From an uncultured Candidatus Melainabacteria bacterium (GTDB lineage: Bacteria; Cyanobacteriota; Vampirovibrionia; Gastranaerophilales; Gastranaerophilaceae), in assembly GCA_946186335.1 (NCBI GenBank), contig CAMHMW010000036.1, positions 1-13,411 of the forward strand: a stretch of 13,411 bases of DNA. Direction: 5' to 3'. A program made the translations under genes and the position numbers. Under the pieces are notes generated by a model that saw only the letters and a program-made list of their open reading frames with translations, had not been told where the DNA came from and made no database searches. Of this stretch, positions 8,068-13,411 are shown one piece after another; the first letter of the stretch is position 1, and every line of letters begins with the position of its first letter.

Positions 8068-8100
8068 ATTATATCAGAAATTTGAAATTTATGCTATAAT
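8068..8100. promoter_or_regulatory. Symmetrical divergent double promoter (GNAT / flavin-reductase-like)
   Basis: Two consensus -10 boxes face outward: TATAAT on the plus strand at 8095-8100, preceded by TGC, and TATAAT on the minus strand at 8068-8073, preceded by TGA. Both are extended -10 elements. The -35 position of each falls on the other's -10 and is poor. The centre is AAATTTGAAATTT (8078-8090). The whole 33 bp is a dyad with 14 of 16 positions symmetrical about base 8084. Confidence 0.65.
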
Positions 8101-8125
8101 TTCGAATAAAAAAAGGAGTGGTTAT

Positions 8126-8662
8126 ATGGAACAAATTGATGTTATTGAATATTTACCGAAAATTATGTCGGAATTACCAAAAGGAATTTTGGTTAATACA
8201 AAAAACGGTGATAAAATTGATTCTATGGCAATCGGTTGGGGACAATTCGGTATAGAATGGGGCAAAACAATATTTTCCATATACATTCGTCAGGGAAGAT
8301 TTACTCATGAACAGATAGAGGCAACAAAAGAATTTACGATATCGGTACCGATTAACAGGACCCCCGAAATTGCAAAATCTGTTGTCCATATCGGAACAAA
8401 AACAGGAAAAGATGTTGATAAACTTGCGGAATGTAATTTGACACCTGTTGACGGAATCAGCGTAAAATCTCCTGCAATAAAAGAAATTCCGCTTACAATT
8501 GAATGTAAAGTTATATATAAACAGGAGCAGGATGAAACAAAAATTCCGGCGGTTGTAAAAGATATTTATTATCCGCAGGATGTTCCTTCAGACAACCCTA
8601 GAGCAAACAGGGACTATCATACCGTATATTACGGTGAAATTGTAAATGCCTACATTTTATAG
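8126..8662 (+). CDS. Flavin-reductase-like FMN-binding protein
   Basis: The 178-residue protein matches the flavin reductase-like (Flavin_Reduct, split-barrel) family. Typical elements are DSMAIGWGQFG at residues 32-42, where the family has its N/D-S-M-T-x-G flavin-contact motif, SIYIRQGRFT at 51-60, EFTISVP at 69-75, and GTKTGKDVDKL at 90-100, matching the family's G-x-x-S/T-G-x-D-x-D-K signature. The C-terminal YYGEIVNAYIL is the usual terminal strand. Such proteins bind FMN and either reduce free flavin or act as flavin-dependent oxidoreductases; the exact reaction is open. AGGAG lies 7 bases before ATG and the predicted leader is about 19 bases. Its stop lies only 3 bases from the stop of the convergent aminotransferase gene. 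Confidence 0.85.
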   Translation: MEQIDVIEYLPKIMSELPKGILVNTKNGDKIDSMAIGWGQFGIEWGKTIFSIYIRQGRFTHEQIEATKEFTISVPINRTPEIAKSVVHIGTKTGKDVDKLAECNLTPVDGISVKSPAIKEIPLTIECKVIYKQEQDETKIPAVVKDIYYPQDVPSDNPRANRDYHTVYYGEIVNAYIL

Positions 8663-8665
8663 ACA

Positions 8666-9844
8666 CTATCGGGAAGTTTTTTCTTCTCTTAATCTGTTTA
8701 TAAACTTTTCCAAACGTCCGATTGCAATTTTTAAATTATCAATTGAATAGGCGTAAGAAATTCTCAGATAACCCTCGCCGCACTCTCCAAATGCGGTGCC
8801 GGGAACAAGTGCAACTTTTTCTTCTTTCAAAAATCTTGTTGCAAATTCTTCGCTTGTCATTCCAAATTCTTTTATACAGGGGAATACATAAAATGCCCCG
8901 AAGGGTTCAAAACATTCAAGCCCGATTTCCTTAAATCGGTGCATTAGAAATCTGCGGCGCTGATTATACGATTTTCTCATTTCTTCGACATTTTCATCCC
9001 CGTTTTTAAGCGCTTCTATTGCCGCATACTGACTTATTGTCGGAGCGCACATAATTGCAAACTGATGAATCTTTGTCATCTGTTTTATAATTTCTTTCGG
9101 AGCGCAGGCATATCCGAGCCGCCACCCTGTCATTGCATAAGCCTTTGAAAAACCGTTTATCATTATTGTTCTTTCTCTCATTCCGTCAAGTTCAATAATT
9201 GAGGTGTGCTTATCTTTATAGGTCAGAGCCGAATATATTTCATCAGACATTACAAGAATATCTTTTTCAATTATGATTTTAGCAATTTTTTCCAAATCAT
9301 CCCGTTCCATAATGCCCCCTGTCGGGTTATTCGGATAGGGAAGAATCAAGACTTTTGTTTTCGGAGTTATTGCGTTTGATAACTGTTCCGGCGTCAGCCT
9401 AAATTCGTTTTCTGCTTTAAGTTCAACGATAACAGGTTTTCCCCCTGCCAAAATTGTACATGGTTCATAAGAAACATAAGATGGCTGAGGAATGATAACT
9501 TCATCTCCGGGGTTTAAAACAGCACGAAGTCCTATGTCAATGGCTTCCGAACCTCCGACGGTTACAAGAATTTCACAGTCAGGGTCATAAATCACTCCCT
9601 GTTTGCGTTCAATATATTTTGAAATTTCAGTCCTTAAATCTTTTAAACCTGCATTTGATGTATAAAAGGTCTTGCCTCTTTCAAAGGCATAAATTCCTTC
9701 CTCCCTTATATGCCACGGGGTATCAAAGTCAGGTTCTCCGACTCCGAGAGATATTGCATCTTTCATCTCGGATACAATGTCGAAGAATTTTCGTATTCCT
9801 GACGGCTTAATATTTACCACTCTGTCGGCAAGAAAGTTTCTCAT
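8666..9844 (-). CDS. PLP-dependent aminotransferase, class I/II (aromatic/aspartate type)
   Basis: The 392-residue protein is a complete fold-type I aminotransferase. It has the N-terminal ISLGVGEPDFDTP (31-43), FYTSNAGLKDLR (60-71), the PNNPTG motif (171-176), SDEIYS with the PLP-ring-nitrogen Asp201 (200-205), the Schiff-base Lys234 in GFSKAYAMTGWR, and the substrate-carboxylate Arg361 in YLRISYA. It most resembles PatA-like and archaeal/clostridial aromatic or broad-specificity amino-acid aminotransferases, which use 2-oxoglutarate as acceptor. The exact amino donor is not determined. Its ATG overlaps the stop of the Lrp gene (ATGA), so translation is coupled and the enzyme is probably controlled by that regulator according to amino-acid supply. 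No ordinary terminator follows; the stop is 3 bases from the convergent gene. Confidence 0.92.
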   Translation of the reverse strand: MRNFLADRVVNIKPSGIRKFFDIVSEMKDAISLGVGEPDFDTPWHIREEGIYAFERGKTFYTSNAGLKDLRTEISKYIERKQGVIYDPDCEILVTVGGSEAIDIGLRAVLNPGDEVIIPQPSYVSYEPCTILAGGKPVIVELKAENEFRLTPEQLSNAITPKTKVLILPYPNNPTGGIMERDDLEKIAKIIIEKDILVMSDEIYSALTYKDKHTSIIELDGMRERTIMINGFSKAYAMTGWRLGYACAPKEIIKQMTKIHQFAIMCAPTISQYAAIEALKNGDENVEEMRKSYNQRRRFLMHRFKEIGLECFEPFGAFYVFPCIKEFGMTSEEFATRFLKEEKVALVPGTAFGECGEGYLRISYAYSIDNLKIAIGRLEKFINRLREEKTSR

Positions 9845-10323
9845 GGAATTATAACCTCTCTTTCATCCTTTTCTGCCTTCTTCAAAACCGTACCGTGGTC
9901 TTTGTATTTTTTTAGGATAAAGTGGGTTGTGGTACTCAGAACACTGTCAAGGGTTGAGAGTTTATCAGATACAAAACCTGCAATTTCTTTCAATGTTTTT
10001 TCTTCAAGTATAACCAAAAGGTCATATCCCCCCGACATAAGATATACTGCTTTTACTTCCGGATATTTATAAATTCTTTCCGCCATTTCGTCAAACCCTT
10101 TGCCTCTTTGGGGCGTTACCTTAACTTCAATCAGTCCCGTAACCTTTTCAATAGAAGTCTTGTCCCAGTTTATAAGGGTATGATAACCGCAGATAATACC
10201 TTCATTTTCCAATTCGGAAATTTCCTTTAAAACTTCTTCTTCCGTTGTCCCCAGCATTATTGCAAGTTCGTTGAAATCAATTCTGCTGTTTTTTTCAAGT
10301 ATAGCTAACAATTCTTCTCTCAT
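9841..10323 (-). CDS. Lrp/AsnC-family transcriptional regulator
   Basis: The 160-residue protein has the two-domain Lrp/AsnC layout. Residues 1-50 form a winged helix-turn-helix (ILEKNSRIDFNELAIMLG, then EEEVLKEISELENEGII), and residues about 62-137 form the RAM ligand-binding/oligomerisation domain with the conserved SGGYDLLV turn at 97-104. Lrp-type proteins bind an amino acid and control nearby metabolic genes and usually themselves. The gene overlaps the aminotransferase by four bases, a pairing that is common in anaerobes. AGGTG lies 7 bases before ATG. The promoter and ribosome site lie inside a perfect palindrome, consistent with autoregulation. The charged C-terminal tail (KKAEKDEREVIIP) extends beyond the RAM core. 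Confidence 0.92.
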   Translation of the reverse strand: MREELLAILEKNSRIDFNELAIMLGTTEEEVLKEISELENEGIICGYHTLINWDKTSIEKVTGLIEVKVTPQRGKGFDEMAERIYKYPEVKAVYLMSGGYDLLVILEEKTLKEIAGFVSDKLSTLDSVLSTTTHFILKKYKDHGTVLKKAEKDEREVIIP

Positions 10324-10324
10324 A

Positions 10325-10349
10325 TATAATCACCTCACCTGTGATTATA
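10325..10349. promoter_or_regulatory. 25-bp palindrome, candidate Lrp operator
   Basis: TATAATCAC (10325-10333) and its exact complement GTGATTATA (10341-10349) flank a 7-base spacer. On the minus strand one arm contains the whole -10 box of the lrp-aminotransferase operon and the other lies between ribosome site and ATG. A further TATAATCA half-site is at 10379-10386, 54 bases along. Binding here would block transcription start. Confidence 0.6.
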
Positions 10350-10372
10350 CCAAAAATTACGATTAGTGGCAA
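10344..10372 (-). promoter_or_regulatory. Promoter of the lrp-aminotransferase operon
   Basis: On the minus strand TTGCCA (10367-10372, five of six consensus bases) is followed after exactly 17 bases by a perfect TATAAT (10344-10349). The predicted start near 10337 leaves a leader of about 14 bases. Confidence 0.72.
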
Positions 10373-10383
10373 AATATATATAA

Positions 10384-11067
10384 TCATTTCTTTCCTGAGA
10401 GTTTTTTCTTATCAACAGATGCGATAAATTTTATTGCTTCGTTAGACGGTATTGCAAAACCTATTCCGATATTTGAAATATTATGGTCGGGGTTATAAAT
10501 GGACTGGCTTATTCCGATAACCTGTCCGGTTGAATTAAGTAAAGGTCCTCCCGAACATCCGGGATTTATTGCCGCATCGGTTTGAAAACGGTTTTTCACG
10601 TAATCTATTCTTGAAATTATCCCAAGAGTTAATGTGTTTGAAAATCCGAACGGGTTGCCGATAGTAAGAACCTTCTGCCCGACTTTTACGCTTTCGGAAT
10701 CTGCAAATGATACGGTTGCCAACGGCTTTTTGGGATTAATTTTTATAAGTGCCAAATCTTTGTTTTTACCCATTTGTGCGATAAACTGCGCTTTGTAGGT
10801 TTGACCGTTATGGGTTGTGACTTCAATTTCCTTGTAATCTTCCACAACATGCGAGCCGGTCAGAATAAGTCCGTCAGAAGATACTATACAGCCCGTTCCT
10901 GCCGAAACCCCGTCTTTAACCTGTGCTTCTATTGAAACAATTGCAGGGCTTATTTTTTCATAGACCGAAATATTTATGGCTTCATCAGGTGCATACTCTC
11001 CGAAAACAGGTTCTAAATGCAGTGCGAATGTAAATAACAATATAAATAATACAATTTTTATTTTCAT
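10384..11067 (-). CDS. Secreted trypsin-like serine protease (HtrA/S1C type, no PDZ domain)
   Basis: The 227-residue protein has a signal peptide (MKIKIVLFILLFTFAL, likely cleaved after VFG at 21-23) and one chymotrypsin-fold domain of the HtrA/S1C type. The catalytic triad is visible: His73 in LTGSHVVED, Asp104 in KNKDLALIKI, and Ser172 in GCSGGPL. IGNPFG (136-141) and the C-terminal IGIGFAIPS strand are characteristic of the family. HtrA proteins normally continue into one or two PDZ domains; here the protein ends about 20 residues after the protease core, so PDZ-mediated activation is absent. The residue before the nucleophile is Cys where the family usually has Asn. It probably cleaves damaged proteins in the periplasm or outside the cell. 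AGAGG lies 6 bases before ATG. A weak promoter (TATATA near 11081) is possible in the divergent gap. Confidence 0.88.
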   Translation of the reverse strand: MKIKIVLFILLFTFALHLEPVFGEYAPDEAINISVYEKISPAIVSIEAQVKDGVSAGTGCIVSSDGLILTGSHVVEDYKEIEVTTHNGQTYKAQFIAQMGKNKDLALIKINPKKPLATVSFADSESVKVGQKVLTIGNPFGFSNTLTLGIISRIDYVKNRFQTDAAINPGCSGGPLLNSTGQVIGISQSIYNPDHNISNIGIGFAIPSNEAIKFIASVDKKKLSGKK

Positions 11068-11146
11068 GTCTGACCTCTTTTATATAAATTATTTTTATTC
11101 TTATTTCCAAAAGGTATTCTCTATAATGGCTTTTTGAGGTTAGTTC

Positions 11147-11175
11147 TTGAAAATATTAAAATTTTAGTGTATAAT
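11147..11175 (+). promoter_or_regulatory. Promoter of the ycf23-like gene
   Basis: TTGAAA (11147-11152) and a perfect TATAAT (11170-11175) are separated by 17 bases. The predicted start near 11182 gives a leader of about 37 bases containing AAGGAG (11207-11212), 6 bases before ATG. Confidence 0.72.
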
Positions 11176-11180
11176 CTGGA

Positions 11181-11195
11181 AAGACATTATGTCTT
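11181..11195. promoter_or_regulatory. 15-bp perfect palindrome at the ycf23 transcription start
   Basis: AAGACAT-T-ATGTCTT has 7-bp arms around a single base. It begins six bases after the -10 box and so overlaps the predicted start point. It could be a repressor operator or, in RNA, a 5-bp hairpin at the extreme 5' end. Confidence 0.45.
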
Positions 11196-11218
11196 AAACA
11201 GTAACGAAGGAGAAAATT

Positions 11219-11977
11219 ATGGCAAGAATTGATTTATTCAGACACGCACTTGAAGAAAAACGTGCAGTGAAAGTTATCGCAGGTATCGATAATTTTGATA
11301 TTGAAAATATTAAAAAAGTTGTTACATCAGCTGAAACGGCTCATGCAACAGCTGTTGACATTTGTGCAAGAGAAGATATTATAACAGAAGTTCGTTCAAT
11401 GACGGATATGCCGATATTTGTTTCATCAATTGTTCCGTCAGAACTTGTTAGAGCAGTTGAATTGGGGGCTGATGCCATTGAATTCGGTAATTTTGATGTT
11501 CTTTACAAAAAAGGTATGTCATTTGATGCTAACGATGTATTGAAAATGGTTGAAGAAACAATTTCAATGCTTGATGGCAGAGAAGTATTTATGTCAGTTA
11601 CAATTCCGGGTGAAATTCCGACGGCTGATCAAATCGCTTTGGCTGTTAAACTCGAATCTATGGGTGTTGATTTAATTCAGACTGAAGGTCATTATTCAAC
11701 AGAAGCTAATTTATCCGGTGCAAGAGCGTTGATGGACAGAGCAGAATTGACAATTTCAAACACAATTGAACTTGTAAGAAATGTTGAAATACCTGTTATG
11801 ACAGCAACCGGTATTAACCCGACAACCGCACCGTTTGCTTTTGCGGCAGGTGCATCGGCTATTGGCTGCGGTTCTTGCGTAAACAAATTAAATTCAACAA
11901 TCTCTATGATTGCTACAATTTCATCACTTGTTGAAATTGCAAACAAAAACGCATCTAAAATTGCAGAAATGGTTTAA
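11219..11977 (+). CDS. ycf23: Ycf23/DUF561-family protein
   Basis: The 252-residue protein matches the Ycf23/DUF561 family, known from cyanobacteria, red-algal plastids and plants and of unproven function. Recognisable blocks are AVKVIAGIDNFD (16-27), AVDICA (45-50), MPIFVSSIVP (64-73), GADAIEFGNFDVLY (83-96), DLIQTEGHYS (151-160), PVMTATGIN (192-200) and GASAIGCGSCVN (211-222). The alternating strand/helix pattern and the late glycine-rich ATGI and GCGS loops suggest a TIM barrel with a C-terminal phosphate-binding site, as in thiamine-, tryptophan- or pyridoxine-biosynthesis barrels; this is inference. It is full length, has no signal or membrane segment, and stands alone between a near-consensus promoter and a strong terminator. 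It is the best lineage marker in the window. Confidence 0.88.
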   Translation: MARIDLFRHALEEKRAVKVIAGIDNFDIENIKKVVTSAETAHATAVDICAREDIITEVRSMTDMPIFVSSIVPSELVRAVELGADAIEFGNFDVLYKKGMSFDANDVLKMVEETISMLDGREVFMSVTIPGEIPTADQIALAVKLESMGVDLIQTEGHYSTEANLSGARALMDRAELTISNTIELVRNVEIPVMTATGINPTTAPFAFAAGASAIGCGSCVNKLNSTISMIATISSLVEIANKNASKIAEMV

Positions 11978-11992
11978 TTGTTTAAAACAAAT

Positions 11993-12026
11993 AAAAATGG
12001 CGGATGTAACAGTCCGTCATTTTTTT
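11993..12026 (+). terminator. Intrinsic terminator after ycf23
   Basis: A 12-bp stem (11993-12004 with 12013-12024, one G-U pair) encloses an 8-base loop and ends in a run of seven T residues (12020-12026). Confidence 0.9.
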
Positions 12027-12079
12027 AGCAAAAAATATTTTCAGGCGGTTTATTTAATATTACAAAACTTAAAAATAAC

Positions 12080-12108
12080 TTGTAGATAAGCAGGAATGGT
12101 TTTATAAT
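12080..12108 (+). promoter_or_regulatory. Candidate promoter of the PRPP synthetase gene
   Basis: TATAAT (12103-12108) is perfect; the -35 at the right 17-base distance is only TTGTAG (12080-12085). The predicted start near 12115 gives a leader of about 29 bases. A TTGACA at 12108-12113 has no matching -10. Confidence 0.45.
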
Positions 12109-12143
12109 TGACAATGCGGTAAGTGTGAAGAAAGGATTATATA

Positions 12144-13166
12144 ATGGCTGCGATTGAAGAAATGACATATCCTCAGTTGGAACGTGCAATCAACCCGACA
12201 CATGACATCAAACTGTTTTCAGGACGTTCAAATCCTAAATTGGCTCAGGAAATTGCCGATTATTTGGGAACAACAGTCGGACCTATGGTTGTTAAAAACT
12301 TTTCTGACGGTGAAATATACGTTCAGGTTAAAGAAAGTGTCCGCGGGGATGATGTTTTTATCGTTCAGCCGGTTTGCAATCCGGTTAATGAAAATTTAGT
12401 GGAATTGCTTATCATAATTGATGCTTTTAAACGTGCAAGCGCAAAAACAATTACGGCGGTTATCCCGTATTACGGTTATGCAAGACAAGACCGTAAAACA
12501 TCAGGCAGAGAAGCAATTACCGCAAAACTTGTTGCGGATTTACTCACTACCGCAGGTGCAGACAGAGTTCTTGCAATGGATTTGCACACAGGTCAGATTC
12601 AGGGATTTTTCAATATTCTTGTTGACCACATTTTTGCAACAAATGTTCTTGTTAATTATATTCAGGGTTTGGGTATAAATGCTGATGATATGATTGCTGT
12701 TTCTCCTGATATGGGAGGAGCAAACAGAACAAGACATTTTGCGAAAAAACTTGGTATCCCGATTGCTATTATTGATAAAAGACGTGACAAACATAATGAG
12801 GCTATTGCAACTAACGTTATCGGCGATGTTGAAGGTAAAGTTTGTCTGATGTTTGATGATATTATTGATACCGCAGGTACAATTTGTGAGGCTGCAAAAC
12901 TCTTAAAAGCAAGAGGTGCAAAAGAAATTTATGTTGGTGCAACTCACCCCGTATTTTCGGGTCCTGCGGTTGAAAGACTCGGTTCTTCTCCGATTACCGA
13001 ATGTATTGTTACAAATACAATTCCTCTTGATATGGACAAAATGCCCCCAAATATCAAACAGGTTTCAGTTGCTCCGCTTTTGGCTCAGGCAATTTCACGT
13101 ATTCATGACGATGAATCCGTAAGTTCATTGTTTGGTTTTGAAAAAGAAATGAATGTTGGCGGTTAA
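12144..13166 (+). CDS. prs: Ribose-phosphate pyrophosphokinase (PRPP synthetase)
   Basis: The enzyme makes phosphoribosyl pyrophosphate from ribose 5-phosphate and ATP for purine, pyrimidine, NAD, histidine and tryptophan synthesis in the cytoplasm. All class I motifs are present in 340 residues: KLFSGRSNPKLA (23-34), the flexible ATP loop YARQDRKTSGRE (112-123), the DLHTGQIQGFF metal/ATP segment with His148 (146-156), VSPDMGGANRTRHFAKKLG (186-204), DKRRDKHN (211-218) and the ribose-phosphate loop DDIIDTAGT (238-246). About 20 residues precede the usual start, and the GPMVVKNFSDGEIYVQV stretch reads as cyanobacterial-like. The start is supported by AAAGGA 7 bases upstream. No clear terminator follows; a tandem repeat begins 11 bases after the stop. 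Confidence 0.95.
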   Translation: MAAIEEMTYPQLERAINPTHDIKLFSGRSNPKLAQEIADYLGTTVGPMVVKNFSDGEIYVQVKESVRGDDVFIVQPVCNPVNENLVELLIIIDAFKRASAKTITAVIPYYGYARQDRKTSGREAITAKLVADLLTTAGADRVLAMDLHTGQIQGFFNILVDHIFATNVLVNYIQGLGINADDMIAVSPDMGGANRTRHFAKKLGIPIAIIDKRRDKHNEAIATNVIGDVEGKVCLMFDDIIDTAGTICEAAKLLKARGAKEIYVGATHPVFSGPAVERLGSSPITECIVTNTIPLDMDKMPPNIKQVSVAPLLAQAISRIHDDESVSSLFGFEKEMNVGG

Positions 13167-13177
13167 ACAGAATTTTT

Positions 13178-13411
13178 CGTGGCTCTGCTCTACGCTTTGC
13201 TCCTCGCATTAAACGCCACCGCTCACACTTACAACGAAAACTCAACGTTTCCGTTGATACGTGTTCGCCTCTCACTTCGTTCGTGGCTCTGCTCTATGCT
13301 TTGCTCCTCGCATTAAACGCCACCGCTCACACTTACAACGAAAATTCAACATTTCTGTTGATACGTGTTCGCCTCTCACTTCGTTCGTGGCTCTGCTCTA
13401 TGCTTTGCTCC
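13178..13411. repeat. 104-bp direct tandem repeat, 2.25 copies, running off the window
   Basis: Copy 1 is 13178-13281, copy 2 is 13282-13385, and a third begins at 13386 and is cut by the window end after 26 bases. Copies 1 and 2 differ at four positions (100 of 104 identical): 13193/13297, 13241/13345, 13247/13351 and 13252/13356. The unit is about 51% G+C, well above the surrounding DNA, and rich in C and T on the plus strand. Because 104 is not a multiple of three, a translated repeat would shift frame at each copy. Each copy contains a small hairpin. I do not recognise the repeat, and I see nothing else in this 245-base stretch after prs. Confidence 0.93.

Noticed and set aside
12108..12113. 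TTGACA as -35 box for prs
   Set aside because: No acceptable -10 box lies 16-18 bases downstream; the TATAAT just upstream is a better assignment.
13242..13257. Terminator of prs
   Set aside because: The hairpin is only 6 bp and is followed by TACGTG rather than a T-run.
13054..13275. Minus-strand open frame of 73 codons over the prs end and repeat
   Set aside because: It is mostly antisense to prs, and its Arg/Cys/Glu-rich N-terminus is just translated repeat; the 104-bp period would break its frame.
13178..13411. CRISPR array
   Set aside because: The 104-bp units are contiguous and almost identical throughout, with no short repeats alternating with unique spacers and no cas genes nearby.

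Overview
The window looks like AT-rich chromosomal DNA from a non-photosynthetic relative of the Cyanobacteria, most likely a Gastranaerophilales/Melainabacteria-type gut bacterium. The strongest clue is an intact Ycf23/DUF561 gene at 11219-11977, a family known from cyanobacteria and plastids. A PRPP synthetase whose sequence reads as cyanobacterial-like supports this. The secreted TolC-type protein implies a two-membrane envelope. The lineage is an inference from protein families; there is no rRNA or other direct marker here.

Layout. A 5'-truncated GH77 4-alpha-glucanotransferase gene (1-1883, +) is followed after one base by a gene for a membrane-anchored protein of unknown function (1885-2577, +). 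A bidirectional terminator (2616-2649) separates this pair from a convergent gene for a periplasmic-binding-domain/TolC fusion (2664-5198, -). Next on the minus strand come a TTG-started TPR protein (5337-6884), a flavodoxin (6975-7457) and a GNAT acetyltransferase (7563-8057). The acetyltransferase diverges from a flavin-reductase-like gene (8126-8662, +) across a short, strikingly symmetrical double promoter. A PLP aminotransferase (8666-9844, -) and an Lrp/AsnC regulator (9841-10323, -) form an ATGA-overlapping operon whose promoter lies inside a perfect 25-bp palindrome. Upstream is a secreted, PDZ-less HtrA-like protease (10384-11067, -), divergent from ycf23 (11219-11977, +). ycf23 has a near-consensus promoter, a palindrome at the predicted start point and a strong terminator. 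The PRPP synthetase gene (12144-13166, +) follows, and 11 bases after its stop a 104-bp tandem repeat of unknown nature begins and runs off the window edge.

The genes are mostly single housekeeping or accessory units: storage-glucan or maltodextrin metabolism, envelope export, amino-acid transamination under local Lrp control, nucleotide-precursor supply, and two small flavoproteins. There are no tRNA or rRNA genes, insertion sequences, CRISPR arrays or phage genes. No intergenic stretch exceeds 300 bases. The best leads are regulatory and repeat structures: the 33-bp symmetrical divergent promoter, the Lrp-operon palindrome, and the tandem repeat with a compensatory base-pair change between copies.
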